Below the pieces are notes generated by a model. The model ran no database searches. It was not told the origin of the DNA and saw only the letters and a list, made by a program, of their open reading frames with translations. From an uncultured Ligilactobacillus sp. (GTDB taxonomy: Bacteria > Bacillota > Bacilli > Lactobacillales > Lactobacillaceae): a stretch of 53,156 nucleotides of DNA. Each line of letters begins with the position of its first letter. Within the stretch, counting starts at the first letter, position 1. Below are positions 1 through 10,971 of this stretch, piece after piece. The stretch covers positions 1 through 53,156 of the forward strand of contig CALVCU010000024.1 of NCBI GenBank assembly GCA_944326135.1, given 5' to 3'. The position numbers were made by a program, and so were the translations under genes.

Positions 1-469
1 TTAATAACAGGCATAGTGTAAGACCTAATATTAAATATTCCCCAATACCACCAGTTGTATAATAAATTATTTTTTTCCTACGACGTTTTCGCTTATATGG
101 CCATAACCAATGAATTCCTTCTTTAGAAAATGCATCTTCAATCAAATGAAATAGGAAACCAAAAACTAACCAAAATGTCATATTTTGCCCTGACACAGCT
201 AAATAGTTTTGTTGAATAAACGTACCTAGTATAAAAACCAAAAACACTCCTATCAATGAATGTGTTCCACCACGATGCCCAAGCGTCTTATTTGTAATAC
301 CACTTGCAATTTTATTTCTTTTCCCTAAAAAAGAACTTGGATGGTCTATATCCGGCAAAAGACTTCCTAAGCCAAGAGCACCAATATTTATTAAACTAAT
401 TTCATTCAATCCAGCCATTAACGGCAATCCAATTGCCATTGTTGTGGCAAGGTGTGTGCGATATTTCAT
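1..469 (-). CDS. YdjM-like membrane metal-dependent hydrolase (partial)
   Basis: The gene runs off the left edge: 156 codons are visible with no in-frame stop. The translation shows LPDIDHPSS, HRGGTHS and HLIEDAFSKEGIHW, the His/Asp motifs of the DUF457 / YdjM family of membrane-bound metal-dependent hydrolases, with hydrophobic stretches between them. The start is ATG at 469 behind AAGGAG. It lies 16 nt downstream of sbcC on the same strand, so it is probably the last gene of the sbcDC transcript. The substrate is unknown; a link to DNA or phospholipid metabolism cannot be judged from sequence. Confidence 0.85.
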   Translation of the reverse strand, partial: MKYRTHLATTMAIGLPLMAGLNEISLINIGALGLGSLLPDIDHPSSFLGKRNKIASGITNKTLGHRGGTHSLIGVFLVFILGTFIQQNYLAVSGQNMTFWLVFGFLFHLIEDAFSKEGIHWLWPYKRKRRRKKIIYYTTGGIGEYLILGLTLCLLL

Positions 470-485
470 ACAAACTCCTTATACT

Positions 486-3400
486 CTATTTAATTTTATA
501 TTGAATTTCACTTTGCCCATTATGAGTAATCACATTAATTTGATCTGGGATCTGTGCATGTAATTCTTGCACATGACTAATAATACCAATCATTCTATTC
601 TGACTTTCAAGTGAACGCAATGTTTCTAAAGCAACTTGTAATGATTCTTCATCTAAAGAACCGAATCCTTCATCAATAAATAACGTTTCAATTTGTGTCC
701 CACCATTTTGACGTTGAATCACTTCACCTAATGCTAAAGCTAATGATAATGCTGCAATGAAACTTTCTCCTCCAGATAAAGTTCTTACACTACGCGTTTC
801 TCCAGCTTCATCATCATAAATATCAATTCCTAATCCTGTTTGGTTAGCAACATTTCGTTCTGCTGTTTGTTGCAAAATAAAAGTATAGCGTCCATTTGTA
901 ATTTTCTCTAAAATTTGTGATGCCACATGCAACACCTCTTTAAAGTACTCACGCAATACAAATCTTTCTAAACCTAATTTTCTTGCTGATGTCCCATTAA
1001 CTATAACTTGTGATAATTCACTTAATTCATCTAATTCTCTTTGATTTTCTTTTTGTTTCCCCCATAATTTTTCTACTTGCCGATAAATTTCATTCAATCT
1101 ATCATACTCATTTTTTATTTCTCCGCATTGTCGACTTAATTGAGAACCTTTTTCACTAGCCTCCCTTTGTTGCTTTTGAACAAGATCTAAATCAGGCATT
1201 TCTTTTCCTGTTACTTTGTCACATAATTCTTTTTGTTGTTTTTGATTAGCATATAAATTTTCTTCATACCTACTAATTTCAAATTGATTTTGTTCAATCT
1301 GTCCAACATTTTTAAGCCAATCTAAAAGTTGTTTTTCTGATACTTGTTTATCATCTAAAACTACTTTTAAATCTTTTTCATTTTTTTCCAAAATTGTACG
1401 TTCTTCAACAACAATTTCTTCCAACTGTCTTTTATTAGCCTTTAATGATGTAAAAGCTCGATCTAATTCTTGAACTTGCCCATCTTTCTTTTTTAATTGT
1501 TGATCAAACGCACTAATACTTTGTTTCATCTTTTCAATCGCTTCTTCTAAACTTTCGCGATTTAAATAATCCTTAGGTAAATTATTTTGTTGATTACGTA
1601 ATTGTGTTTTTACCTCAATATTTCTTTTTTCTAATTGATTTACTTTATTTTGTGCTTCTTGACTTGCTTCCGTTAATAGTTTAATTTCATTCTCAATCTT
1701 AGGAATTTGCTTTTTCTTTAATTCTTGAGAATGCTTTTCTTCTGATAAATCATCTAACCGGCTAGCAACCTCTTTAATTTTTTTCATCAATTCATTCTTT
1801 AGAATCGTTAAATTACTTTCCTTTGTTTGAGCTTTAATTTGATATTCTTTTAACCTTTTTTTATACTCATTATTTTTTTGAACAATTTGCTCGTCTAAAT
1901 CCTGCACTTTTGTTTTCAATTCTGAAAATTTCCGTAATGCTTTATTTTCCTTTTCCTGAGCATCCTTCACTTGTTGCTCACTGATTTGAGGAATTTTAGA
2001 ATCAAGCTTTGCTAAATGTGGATGTTCGATTGATCCACACACTGGACATGGTGTCCCCTCTTTTAACTGTTGTGCATAATAAGCAATCTGATTTTTAGCA
2101 AAATAATCTTGATAATTTTCTCTTGTTTCCTTGCACTGTTGATAAATTTTATTTTGCTGCTCAAAGTGACGCTTTTCCTCATCAAGTCCATTTTTTAATT
2201 GTTTAACCTTTAAATCATCTTCTACTAATTCCTGTAAACTTTTTTCTAACTGCTCCAGACTATCATTATTGCGTTGAATTTGATTTATTTCATTTATTAA
2301 ATCGCTTAAATCAAGAACTTCATTTCTTAATTGCAATAACCTATCATTAGTTGTCGCTAATTTCTTTTCACTTTCAAATTTTACTTCCTTTTCTTTTTGG
2401 TACTGCTCATCAATTTTATTTAACTGCAATTGTAAATCTGCAACTTGATCAAACAGAGGCAACTTCGACTGTAATTCTTGCTGTTTTAACTCTAATTGAT
2501 GATATTTTTCCTTTTGATTATTTAATTTTAATAATTCATTATTTCTAAGTTGTTTTTCATTTTCAATGTTTTCTAACTTGGTAGTAAAAGTCGTTAATTT
2601 ACGATTATCTTCATTTAATTTTTTTCGGCCTTGAGTAATTTCATTCATTAACGTTTTATTATTCAATGCCCATTTTAAATTTTGAACTTGTATCTTCAAA
2701 TTTTGAATATAATCTTGCTTTTGCTGCAATGCTTTAATTTCTTTTTCTACATTTTTCAACTTTTGCAACCGATCAGCTAATAATTTTTGTTTTTGAAATT
2801 TAAGCATCAATTGTTCAATTTTACCTTGAACTCGCTTTAATTCGCTTTGTTTTTGTACTAATATTTTTTCTTTTTCTACTACATAATTTTGAACAACTTC
2901 AAGCCAATCATTTGGTGCTTTAATTTTTTCATAATCATCATCATTCAATTTAACCGTATTCATTAACGTTTCTAACTGATTTGTTTGCATCTCACTTTGT
3001 TGTTTCTTTTTTCGAACATTTTCTTTGATTTTTTCCGTCCACTGAGCAAAAATCTCTGTTCCAAAAACCTGACGTAAAACTTTTTCTTTTTCATCGCTAT
3101 CCGCTGTTAAAAATTTACGAAATTTTTGTTGAGGCAATAACACAATCTGCGTAAACTGTTGTGCATTTAAATGTAATAAATTGCTAATAAAATTATCAAC
3201 ATCTCGCTTTTTAGTTAAAACAATCAATTCACCCATTGAATCACGATATTCAAGTGAGTTTTTAGCGGTATGAGTTGAATTTGATCCCTTATTATTTCGA
3301 TATTCATATGTTGGTTCACGTGTAATCTTGTACGTCTTTCCCTGGTGTTCAAATTCCAATATCACTTTTGTTTTATCAGTTGGTTTAGCAAATAGTGATC

Positions 3401-3596
3401 TCATTTGACTTGCAGTTCTTTCATCACCAGAAGTTTTACCAAATAATGCATAACAAATCCCATCAAAAATTGTAGTCTTACCACTTCCAGTTTTACCGCT
3501 AATTAAAAATAATGGTGCATTTAGAAATTTAGTAAAATCAATTTGAACATTTTGATAAGGTCCAAAATTTTCCAATGTTAAATTCAACGGACGCAT
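486..3596 (-). CDS. sbcC: Exonuclease SbcC (Rad50-like ATPase)
   Basis: This is the large subunit of the SbcCD nuclease, which opens hairpins and processes DNA ends during repair and replication. It has 1036 residues, normal for the family. The N-terminal Walker A is GKTGSGKTT (about residue 35). Two long Glu/Lys/Gln-rich coiled coils flank the zinc hook CPVC (about residue 516), and the C-terminal ABC half carries the signature LSGGESF and the Walker B region LFIDEGFGSLD. The start codon overlaps the sbcD stop by one base (TAATG), so the two are translationally coupled. Dimerisation through the hook is family knowledge. Confidence 0.97.
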   Translation of the reverse strand: MRPLNLTLENFGPYQNVQIDFTKFLNAPLFLISGKTGSGKTTIFDGICYALFGKTSGDERTASQMRSLFAKPTDKTKVILEFEHQGKTYKITREPTYEYRNNKGSNSTHTAKNSLEYRDSMGELIVLTKKRDVDNFISNLLHLNAQQFTQIVLLPQQKFRKFLTADSDEKEKVLRQVFGTEIFAQWTEKIKENVRKKKQQSEMQTNQLETLMNTVKLNDDDYEKIKAPNDWLEVVQNYVVEKEKILVQKQSELKRVQGKIEQLMLKFQKQKLLADRLQKLKNVEKEIKALQQKQDYIQNLKIQVQNLKWALNNKTLMNEITQGRKKLNEDNRKLTTFTTKLENIENEKQLRNNELLKLNNQKEKYHQLELKQQELQSKLPLFDQVADLQLQLNKIDEQYQKEKEVKFESEKKLATTNDRLLQLRNEVLDLSDLINEINQIQRNNDSLEQLEKSLQELVEDDLKVKQLKNGLDEEKRHFEQQNKIYQQCKETRENYQDYFAKNQIAYYAQQLKEGTPCPVCGSIEHPHLAKLDSKIPQISEQQVKDAQEKENKALRKFSELKTKVQDLDEQIVQKNNEYKKRLKEYQIKAQTKESNLTILKNELMKKIKEVASRLDDLSEEKHSQELKKKQIPKIENEIKLLTEASQEAQNKVNQLEKRNIEVKTQLRNQQNNLPKDYLNRESLEEAIEKMKQSISAFDQQLKKKDGQVQELDRAFTSLKANKRQLEEIVVEERTILEKNEKDLKVVLDDKQVSEKQLLDWLKNVGQIEQNQFEISRYEENLYANQKQQKELCDKVTGKEMPDLDLVQKQQREASEKGSQLSRQCGEIKNEYDRLNEIYRQVEKLWGKQKENQRELDELSELSQVIVNGTSARKLGLERFVLREYFKEVLHVASQILEKITNGRYTFILQQTAERNVANQTGLGIDIYDDEAGETRSVRTLSGGESFIAALSLALALGEVIQRQNGGTQIETLFIDEGFGSLDEESLQVALETLRSLESQNRMIGIISHVQELHAQIPDQINVITHNGQSEIQYKIK

Positions 3597-4726
3597 TATG
3601 AGTCACTTCTTTCTAATTCAGTTAATACTTTTTCTGCAAAATCCAATTGTTCCTTAGACAAAATGTGACCAGTGGATTCTTCAAAAAACATCTCTAGCAT
3701 TTCTACCGGTGATAGTTTCTTTATTTCTTTAGGCATTTCTTGTTCAATAATCTCTCGCCCATTTTGTCTTTTAAAACTAATAATCCTTGGATAAAATTCT
3801 CGCAAACGATTCATAATATTAGGGATAATTTCTTTATCAGTTAATTCAACCGCTACAAAATCTTCATCTGGAATTTTTTGATACATTTGTGGAGAAATTA
3901 ATGTTTCAAAATCTTCATTTAAAATTTGAATTTCATGTTTTTGTTTCAATGGAATCCATTTGGTCATTTTCCCAACAGGTTGGTCAGTATCAACAATCCA
4001 AACCCCTTTAGTATCATTTGCTTCACTGACAGAAAACTTAACTGGTGAACCACTATATTTCATCTTTTCATCATGCAATGCATTTTTGCTGTGCAAATGT
4101 CCTAATGCAACATAGTCAAAATCATTCATAATATCTAATGGAACAGCATCCAAGCCACCAACTTCAATATTCGTTTCTGAATCTTTATGTGTACTACCTG
4201 CAGCAAAAAAATGTGTTACTAAAACATGTTTTTTGTCATTATTAAATTTCATCTTCATTTTTGCTACAATTTTTTTCATTGCTTGTGCCAAGTTTTGAAT
4301 ACTGTCATCTTCAAAATAGTCACGTGCTACCGGAATTTCAAAATATGGTAATAGAAAAAACTGTGTATCTTTTATTTCAATTGGAGTAAATGCATCTTTA
4401 AGTTTCGTATTTAAAAACAACTTTGTTTTTTTAAACCACTGGCTACCAGTATCTAATCGGATTGCTGAATCATGATTTCCATTAATCATCAATATTGGAA
4501 AATGATCATTTAAGTTTAGTTCCATCAAAGCTTGATTTAACATTTTTATCGCTTCTTCACTTGGAACAGAACGATCATATAAATCACCAGCAATTACAAT
4601 TGCGTCAACTTGTTCTTCCTTAGCAATGTGCTCGATTTGTTTTAATGCTTCTTGTTGACTATCAAATAAAGAAAAATCATGTAATTTTTTCCCAATATGC
4701 CAATCTGCAGTATGTAAAAATTTCAT
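3596..4726 (-). CDS. sbcD: Exonuclease SbcD (Mre11-like phosphodiesterase)
   Basis: This is the nuclease subunit that partners SbcC. Metallophosphoesterase motifs appear in order: ADWHIGK (about residue 8), GDLYDRS (47), NGNHDS (82), VTHFFA, and GHLHS. These give the two-metal site of Mre11-type enzymes. Length (376 aa) is typical. The start ATG at 4726 follows GGAGTG. It is the first gene of the sbcD-sbcC unit, with a TAAAAT -10 and a DinR/LexA-like palindrome just upstream, which would place the nuclease under DNA-damage control if the box is real. Confidence 0.97.
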   Translation of the reverse strand: MKFLHTADWHIGKKLHDFSLFDSQQEALKQIEHIAKEEQVDAIVIAGDLYDRSVPSEEAIKMLNQALMELNLNDHFPILMINGNHDSAIRLDTGSQWFKKTKLFLNTKLKDAFTPIEIKDTQFFLLPYFEIPVARDYFEDDSIQNLAQAMKKIVAKMKMKFNNDKKHVLVTHFFAAGSTHKDSETNIEVGGLDAVPLDIMNDFDYVALGHLHSKNALHDEKMKYSGSPVKFSVSEANDTKGVWIVDTDQPVGKMTKWIPLKQKHEIQILNEDFETLISPQMYQKIPDEDFVAVELTDKEIIPNIMNRLREFYPRIISFKRQNGREIIEQEMPKEIKKLSPVEMLEMFFEESTGHILSKEQLDFAEKVLTELERSDS

Positions 4727-4742
4727 CTATTTCACTCCAATC

Positions 4743-4754
4743 AAACATTCGTTC
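4743..4754 (-). promoter_or_regulatory. Candidate DinR/LexA (SOS) box upstream of sbcD
   Basis: On the coding strand the sequence is GAACGAATGTTT, which fits the Gram-positive SOS core GAAC-RNRY-GTTY. The flanking bases (A and G) depart from the full consensus. It begins 3 nt after a TAAAAT -10 element, where a repressor would block the start site. The match is short and is not proof of binding. Confidence 0.5.
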
Positions 4755-4801
4755 TTATTTTACCATGAATCTTCTATTTAAATATAATTCTTAATTCAGT
4801 C

Positions 4802-4847
4802 AAAAAAAATGATATTTAAATAGAAATAAATCCATTTAAATATCATT
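4802..4847 (-). terminator. Rho-independent terminator of the pur-fhs operon
   Basis: A perfect 14-bp stem (AATGATATTTAAAT at 4808-4821 with its complement at 4834-4847) encloses a 12-nt loop. On the minus strand it is followed by eight T residues. It sits about 20 nt after the fhs stop and before sbcD. The stem is AT-rich but the T tract is strong. Confidence 0.85.
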
Positions 4848-4867
4848 CATTAATTTAATATTCAGTT

Positions 4868-6526
4868 TTAGTATAAACCGTTAATCTTACCATCATCCGA
4901 TAAAGTCATTCCATTTGCAGCAGGTACTTTTGGCAATCCTGGCATTGTTAATACATTACCTGTTAAAGCAACTAAGAAACCTGCTCCTAACTTAGGTACA
5001 AATTCACGAATATGAATTGTAAAGTCTTTTGGTGCTCCAAGTAATTTTTCGTTATCTGAGAATGAATATGGTGTCTTAGCCATACAGATTGGCATCTTGT
5101 CCCAACCTAATTTTTCAAATTTCTTAATTTGAGATTTAGCTTTGGCACTATATGCAACATCTTTTCCACCATAGATCTTTGTAACTAATGTTTGCACTTT
5201 ACCTTCAATTGATTCATTTGGATCATATAATGGCTTAAAGTCTGATGTTTCATCACATGCAGCAACAACTTCTCGAGCTAAATCAAGAACACCAGCTGAT
5301 CCTTCAGCCCATCCATTTGAAACTACAGCCTTAGCACCATCAGCAGCACAAAGTTCAACTACTTTATCTAATTCTGCTGGTGTATCTGTACTGAAGCGAT
5401 TTACAGCTACTACAACGGGAACATTATATTGTCTCAAGTTATTGATGTGACGTTGTAAGTTAACATATCCTTTTTCAACAGCAGCTACATTTTCTTCTTC
5501 TAAGTCTTTCTTAGCAACTCCACCATTCATCTTTAATGCACGACAAGTTGCAACTAATACGATTGCATTTGGAGTTTTACCCAATTTAGGACAAACAATG
5601 TCTAAGAATTTTTCAGCACCTAAGTCAGCACCAAAACCAGCTTCTGTAATTGTGTAATCAGCTAATTTCAAACTTGTCTTAGTTGCGATTAAACTATTGC
5701 ATCCATGAGCAATATTAGCAAATGGGCCACCATGTACTAATGCTGGTGTATGTTCAATTGTTTGAACTAAGTTAGGTTTAATTGCATCTTTAAGCAATAA
5801 AGTAATTGCATCTGTTACGCCTAATTGATCAACTGTTACAGGTTCTTTATCAAAGTTGTAACCAATAACGATGTTACCAATCCGACGTTTCAAATCTTTC
5901 AAATCAGTTGCCAAGCAAAGGATAGCCATTAATTCAGAAGCAACTGTGATATCAAAGCCATCTTCACGAGGAATCCCTTGAAGAGGACCACCTAAACCAA
6001 TCACTGTGTGACGTAATGCACGATCATTAATATCAAGTACTCGTTTCCATATAATCCGGCGTTGGTCAATATGTAATTCATTTCCTTGGTAAATATGATT
6101 ATCAATTAAAGCAGCTAATGTATTATTTGCACTTGTTAAAGCATGCATATCACCTGTAAAGTGTAAGTTAATATCTTCCATTGGAACAACTTGTGAATAA
6201 CCACCACCAGTTGCTCCCCCTTTAATTCCCATTACTGGTCCAAGAGATGGTTCACGTAAACAAATCATTACGTTCTTGCCAATTTCTTTTAATGCATCAC
6301 CTAAACCAATTGTAACTGTTGATTTTCCTTCACCAGCTGGTGTAGGGTTAACAGCTGTCACTAAAACCATTTTTTCTTTAGTTTTGTGAGCATTTTTTAA
6401 TGGTAAGTTAACTTTAGCTTTGTACTTTCCATATAATTCGATTTCATCATCTGTCAAACCAACTTTTTCTGCAATTTGTTGGATTGGTTCTAATTTAGCT
6501 TGTTGTGCAATTTCAATATCACTCAT
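4868..6526 (-). CDS. fhs: Formate-tetrahydrofolate ligase
   Basis: The enzyme makes 10-formyl-THF from formate, THF and ATP. The N-terminal region holds the P-loop-like [15 protein letters not shown], followed by the conserved [19 protein letters not shown]-type segment. I place the start at ATG 6526 (MSDIEIAQ, 552 aa), because GGAGG lies 9 nt upstream; an in-frame TTG at 6547 overlaps the purD stop and has no such site. It is the last gene of the purine operon, where its product supplies the formyl donor used by PurN and PurH. A strong terminator follows. Confidence 0.97.
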   Translation of the reverse strand: MSDIEIAQQAKLEPIQQIAEKVGLTDDEIELYGKYKAKVNLPLKNAHKTKEKMVLVTAVNPTPAGEGKSTVTIGLGDALKEIGKNVMICLREPSLGPVMGIKGGATGGGYSQVVPMEDINLHFTGDMHALTSANNTLAALIDNHIYQGNELHIDQRRIIWKRVLDINDRALRHTVIGLGGPLQGIPREDGFDITVASELMAILCLATDLKDLKRRIGNIVIGYNFDKEPVTVDQLGVTDAITLLLKDAIKPNLVQTIEHTPALVHGGPFANIAHGCNSLIATKTSLKLADYTITEAGFGADLGAEKFLDIVCPKLGKTPNAIVLVATCRALKMNGGVAKKDLEEENVAAVEKGYVNLQRHINNLRQYNVPVVVAVNRFSTDTPAELDKVVELCAADGAKAVVSNGWAEGSAGVLDLAREVVAACDETSDFKPLYDPNESIEGKVQTLVTKIYGGKDVAYSAKAKSQIKKFEKLGWDKMPICMAKTPYSFSDNEKLLGAPKDFTIHIREFVPKLGAGFLVALTGNVLTMPGLPKVPAANGMTLSDDGKINGLY

Positions 6527-6543
6527 TGTAAGATTCCTCCTAA

Positions 6544-7800
6544 TCAATCACAAATAGCTTTGTTACCAATATCTTTACGGTAAAATGTGTCTGAAATTGG
6601 ATGTTCATTCAAAAATGAATAAACTTCTTTTTGGGCTTCTTTTAATGAAGCAGCACTACCAACTACAGATAGAATTCGACCGCCTTGATTATACAAAACA
6701 CCATCTTTTTCACTAACATTTGCATAATCAATAAAAATATTTTCAGGGATATCCGTTAAATCGATTTTTTGATTTGTAACCGGATTTTGTGGATAACCCT
6801 TAGCAGCCAAAACAACATTTATAAATGATTCGTAACTAATTATAATATTATCAATTTTTTCATTATTCGCAACTTGATTTAATAATTTTGCAAAGTCATT
6901 TTCAATTCGTGGTAGTACTACTTGAGTTTCTGGATCGCCTAAACGAACGTTATATTCGATTACTTTTGGTCCTTCTGCTGTCATCATAATTCCAGCATAC
7001 AAAATTCCTTTGTATGAAAATTTTTCTCTATGAACACCTTTCACTGTTGGCTCAACAACATCTTTCATAATCTGTTCATATTGCTGTGATGTAAGTTGAG
7101 GAACTGGACTATAAGCTCCCATCCCCCCTGTATTAGGACCTTCATCATTATCATAAGCACGTTTATGATCTTGACTAATAGGTAATACTTGATATGAATT
7201 CTGATCTAATAGAATAAAAACCGAGTACTCTTGTCCACTTAAACATTCTTGATAAACTAGTGGATGAGCAGCATCCACATCTTGCTGATCAACAAATTGC
7301 AATGCAGCTTCTTGATCAGGTGCAATATATACTCCCTTTCCTCCAGCAAGTCCGTCCTTTTTTATTACTAATGGGAAACCAAATTCAGTAATATTTTTAC
7401 GTGCTACTTCTTTATTACTAAATGTTTTACTTTGTGCTGTTGGAATATTGTTCTTACGCATAAATTTAAGCGCAAATGATTTAGAACTTTCCAATTGAGC
7501 AGCTTCTTTATCTGGTCCAATAATTTTATAATGATGTTCTTGGAATACATCAACTATCCCATTGGCCAATTCTACTTCTCCACCAACAAAAGTCCATGCA
7601 ATTTGATGAAGTTCGACTGCTTGAATCAACTTATCATAATCATTTTCTTCAATATCTAAAACTTCAACACCAATTTTGTTCATTGCCGGATTACCAGGTG
7701 CACAGAATACCTTATTAACCATTGAACTCGCTTTTAATTTGCGACAAATTGCATATTCACGTCCACCTGAACCAATTACCATTACGTTAATGTTTTCCAT
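6544..7800 (-). CDS. purD: Phosphoribosylamine-glycine ligase
   Basis: This ATP-grasp enzyme (418 aa) joins phosphoribosylamine and glycine to give GAR, step 2 of IMP synthesis. The N-terminal nucleotide-fold motif reads GSGGREYA rather than the usual GGREHA, a His to Tyr change. The ATP-grasp core shows [14 protein letters not shown] and the catalytic-domain stretch [10 protein letters not shown], and [16 protein letters not shown] is intact. The ATG at 7800 follows AGGAGG. It lies 9 nt after purH and ends 17 nt before the chosen fhs start. Confidence 0.97.
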   Translation of the reverse strand: MENINVMVIGSGGREYAICRKLKASSMVNKVFCAPGNPAMNKIGVEVLDIEENDYDKLIQAVELHQIAWTFVGGEVELANGIVDVFQEHHYKIIGPDKEAAQLESSKSFALKFMRKNNIPTAQSKTFSNKEVARKNITEFGFPLVIKKDGLAGGKGVYIAPDQEAALQFVDQQDVDAAHPLVYQECLSGQEYSVFILLDQNSYQVLPISQDHKRAYDNDEGPNTGGMGAYSPVPQLTSQQYEQIMKDVVEPTVKGVHREKFSYKGILYAGIMMTAEGPKVIEYNVRLGDPETQVVLPRIENDFAKLLNQVANNEKIDNIIISYESFINVVLAAKGYPQNPVTNQKIDLTDIPENIFIDYANVSEKDGVLYNQGGRILSVVGSAASLKEAQKEVYSFLNEHPISDTFYRKDIGNKAICD

Positions 7801-7809
7801 TTTTTCCTC

Positions 7810-9348
7810 CTAGTGTCTGAAATGACGACGACCTGTCATTACCATTGCAATTCCATATTTATCTGCCATATTGATTGAGTCTTGATCACGAATTGATCCA
7901 CCAGGTTGTACAATCAATTTGATTCCATGTTTTGCTGCATATTCGACTGAATCATTCATTGGGAAGAATGCATCACTTGCTAATACACATTCATCATCAA
8001 TGTATTTTTGGGCATGTTCAATCGCAATTTTAACTGCATCAATTCGGTTTGGTTGACCAGCACCAACACCAAGTGTTCTTTGTGGATTAGCAACTAAAAT
8101 TGCATTTGACTTAACAAATTTCACTGCCTTCCAAGCAAATTCCATCGTCTTTAATTGTTCTGGAGTTGGTTGTTTCTTAGTAACTACTTTCCAATCTTTA
8201 ACATCATCTGCAAGGAAGTCTTGTTCTTGTACTAATAAGCCACCCATAACAGATACAGTTTCATTTCTTACAGGTTCATCTTTCCGTTCAAAATCAACTG
8301 TTAATAAGCGTAAGTTCTTTTTCTTAGCTAAAATTTCATATGCATCGTCATCATATGAAGGAGCAATAATAATTTCAAGGAATAGTTTATGTAATTTTTC
8401 AGCAGTTTTTACATCAACTGGACGGTTTAATGCAACAATACCACCAAAAATTGATACTGGGTCCCCTAAATATGCTTGATCCCATGCTTCTTCAATCGTT
8501 TCACCTTTACCAATACCACATGGATTCATATGTTTTAATCCTACTGCAGTTGGACCATCAAATTCACGGATAATTCTTAAGGCTGCGTCTGCATCTTTGA
8601 TATTATTAAATGATAATTTCTTTCCATGGAGTTGCTTTGCTTGGCAAATTGAGAATTTCTTTGGAACAACATCTTCATAGAACCATGCTTTTTGTTGACT
8701 ATTTTCACCATAACGCATTTCATCAATTAGGTTATATGTTAATGTTAAGTTTTGAGGAGCTGGTTGATTGATTTGACTATTAAAGTATGAAGAAATCAAA
8801 GCATCATAAGCTGCAGTCTTTTGGAAGACTTTAGCTGCTAATCTTTGACGTAATTCAAGACTAGTGTGTCCATCTTTTTTGATTTGATCTAAAACTACTT
8901 CGTAATCTGATTGGTCAGTAACAACAGTTACATCTTGATAATTCTTAGCTGCAGAACGTAACATTGATGGACCACCAATATCAATTTGTTCAATAATTTC
9001 ACTATTTGTTTTACTTTCATCAGTTACTGTCTTCTTAAATGGATATAGGTTTACACATACTAGATCAATTAAATCAATATTTAATTCTTTTAACGTTGCT
9101 AAATGATCATCGTTATCACGTTTAGCTAAAATTCCACCATGAACTTTTGGATGTAATGTCTTAACTCTTCCGTCTAAAATTTCAGGAAAATCAGTTACTT
9201 CTTCAATTGAGATTGTTTCAATACCATTTTCATTTAAATATTTTTGTGTACCACCTGTTGAAATAATTTCAAATCCGTTTTCAGTTAAACCTTTGGCAAA
9301 GTCTAATAAGTTTGTTTTATCAGATACACTAATTATTGCTTTTTTCAT
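7810..9348 (-). CDS. purH: Bifunctional AICAR transformylase / IMP cyclohydrolase
   Basis: This enzyme catalyses the last two steps of IMP synthesis; the formyl group comes from 10-formyl-THF. It is 512 aa, the usual length. The N-terminal MGS-like cyclohydrolase domain ([23 protein letters not shown]) is followed by the transformylase domain with KHMNPCGIG and the C-terminal motif [10 protein letters not shown]. The start ATG at 9348 follows GGAGG. It overlaps the end of purN by 20 nt, and purD follows after 9 nt. Confidence 0.98.
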   Translation of the reverse strand: MKKAIISVSDKTNLLDFAKGLTENGFEIISTGGTQKYLNENGIETISIEEVTDFPEILDGRVKTLHPKVHGGILAKRDNDDHLATLKELNIDLIDLVCVNLYPFKKTVTDESKTNSEIIEQIDIGGPSMLRSAAKNYQDVTVVTDQSDYEVVLDQIKKDGHTSLELRQRLAAKVFQKTAAYDALISSYFNSQINQPAPQNLTLTYNLIDEMRYGENSQQKAWFYEDVVPKKFSICQAKQLHGKKLSFNNIKDADAALRIIREFDGPTAVGLKHMNPCGIGKGETIEEAWDQAYLGDPVSIFGGIVALNRPVDVKTAEKLHKLFLEIIIAPSYDDDAYEILAKKKNLRLLTVDFERKDEPVRNETVSVMGGLLVQEQDFLADDVKDWKVVTKKQPTPEQLKTMEFAWKAVKFVKSNAILVANPQRTLGVGAGQPNRIDAVKIAIEHAQKYIDDECVLASDAFFPMNDSVEYAAKHGIKLIVQPGGSIRDQDSINMADKYGIAMVMTGRRHFRH

Positions 9349-9931
9349 TTTCTTCCTCCAAAATTTTCTTCAATACTTCTGGATACAATTTATGTTCGGT
9401 TTGATGTATCCTTGCCTCCAACGTATCAACATCATCATCTTTATAAATAGGAACATGTTCCTGTTTAATGATTGGACCAGTATCCAATCCTTCATCTATA
9501 TAATGGATTGTAACCCCAGTTTGCGTTCTTCCATTTTCAACATGATCTTGAAATGCTCTTTCAATTGCATGTAATCCTGTAAATTCAGGTAAATAAGCAG
9601 GATGCAAATTAATAATTTTCCCATCAAAATTATTTAAAATTACCGGGCTAATAACTCTCATATATCCTGCTAAAACCACTAAATCTATTTTTCTAGATTT
9701 CAGGATTTGCAAGATTTTCTTTTCATACTCCTCTTTGTTTCCACAAGATTTCAATGTAAACGTCGCTGTATAAACACCATATTTTTCAGCTCGTTTAATA
9801 ACAGGAGCATTGGGATGATCACAAAACAGTAGTTCAAGTTTGGCATTCTCCCCAAATTCATGGCTTTGAAATGCTTTTGCGAGAACTTCAAAATTAGTTC
9901 CATTCCCTGACGCAAAAATCGCAATTCTCAT
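9329..9931 (-). CDS. purN: Phosphoribosylglycinamide formyltransferase (folate-dependent)
   Basis: The 200-aa enzyme formylates GAR with 10-formyl-THF. Seen motifs are the N-terminal [10 protein letters not shown] phosphate loop, [11 protein letters not shown] with the catalytic His, and [13 protein letters not shown] with the catalytic Asp. Its start overlaps the purM stop (ATGA) and its 3' end overlaps purH by 20 nt, so this stretch is tightly coupled. No formate-using PurT is seen in the window, which fits the presence of fhs downstream. Confidence 0.97.
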   Translation of the reverse strand: MRIAIFASGNGTNFEVLAKAFQSHEFGENAKLELLFCDHPNAPVIKRAEKYGVYTATFTLKSCGNKEEYEKKILQILKSRKIDLVVLAGYMRVISPVILNNFDGKIINLHPAYLPEFTGLHAIERAFQDHVENGRTQTGVTIHYIDEGLDTGPIIKQEHVPIYKDDDVDTLEARIHQTEHKLYPEVLKKILEEENEKSNN

Positions 9932-10971
9932 TGAATATTCTTCCCACCTTTTAATAACTTGATAGCTGAATCACCTGAAGCCCTTGCTTCTAATTTTCCA
10001 ATTTTAAAGTATGTTTCATTTTCACTTTCTAATTGCGAACACACTTTTTGGTAATTATTAGGATCAACACAAAGAACTAAACCAATTCCCATATTAAAAA
10101 TACGGTAGCAGTTAGCATCATCTAATTTACCCTCTTCTTTTAAAAGTTTAAAAATTGGATTTGGTTCCCATGCATCTGTATCGATTACCGCTTGTAATTT
10201 TTCATTTAACATCCGGGGAACATTTTCAAGTAAACCACCTCCAGTAATATGAGCAATCCCGTGTATCAATTTACTTTCAAGCAATTTCTTAACTGCTTTA
10301 ACATAAATCTTAGTAGGTTTAAGAAGCTCATCTTTAAGGGATTCATTGTTTAAAATTTCTAATTTATCATCTAAAGAGTAATGATGATCTTTAAATAAAA
10401 TTTTTCGAACTAATGAATAACCATTGGAATGTAATCCGTTAGAAGGTAATCCAATTAAAATATCTCCCTCTTGAGGCAATTTATTTGTTAATAAATCATA
10501 AGTTTCACATATACCAACTGTAAAACCAGCAATGTCAAATTCATCCTTATCGTACATATCTGGCATTTCTGCAGTTTCTCCACCAATTAATTCCATTTCA
10601 GCATCAATACAACCATCAGCAACGCCCTTAACAATTTTTTCTAATTTTTCAGGATTATTTTGACCAACTGCTAAATAATCAAGGAAGAATAATGGCTGTG
10701 CACCTTGCGCTAAAATATCATTTGCACACATCGCTACACAATCGATTCCAATTGAATCATATACTTGTGCTTCTTGTGCAATCATTAATTTTGTTCCTAC
10801 TCCATCAGTACTTGCCAAAATAGATTTTGAGCCAAGTTGATATGTACCACTAAAATTTCCAATTTCATTTTCATTTTTTCTGGTTCGAGTTTGCTTAGCA
10901 ATTTTTTTAATTCGATGAACTAATTCATTGCCTGCAGCAATATCAACCCCAGCTTCTTTATATTGATCCAT
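9928..10971 (-). CDS. purM: Phosphoribosylformylglycinamidine cyclo-ligase (AIR synthetase)
   Basis: This enzyme closes the imidazole ring (FGAM to AIR, ATP-dependent). It has 347 aa and belongs to the PurM/PurL-like fold. Conserved segments include DGVGTKLMIA, CVAMCANDILAQGAQPLFF, GGETAEMPDMY and the C-terminal HITGGGLLENVPR. It starts inside the last codons of purF (14-nt overlap) and its stop overlaps the purN start. Confidence 0.97.
   Translation of the reverse strand: MDQYKEAGVDIAAGNELVHRIKKIAKQTRTRKNENEIGNFSGTYQLGSKSILASTDGVGTKLMIAQEAQVYDSIGIDCVAMCANDILAQGAQPLFFLDYLAVGQNNPEKLEKIVKGVADGCIDAEMELIGGETAEMPDMYDKDEFDIAGFTVGICETYDLLTNKLPQEGDILIGLPSNGLHSNGYSLVRKILFKDHHYSLDDKLEILNNESLKDELLKPTKIYVKAVKKLLESKLIHGIAHITGGGLLENVPRMLNEKLQAVIDTDAWEPNPIFKLLKEEGKLDDANCYRIFNMGIGLVLCVDPNNYQKVCSQLESENETYFKIGKLEARASGDSAIKLLKGGKNIQ

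Noticed and set aside
2351-2548. Plus-strand open frames inside sbcC and other genes (for example also 13442-13750, 17751-18023, 37627-37968)
   Set aside because: They run antisense to conserved proteins, have no ribosome sites, and their products match no family.
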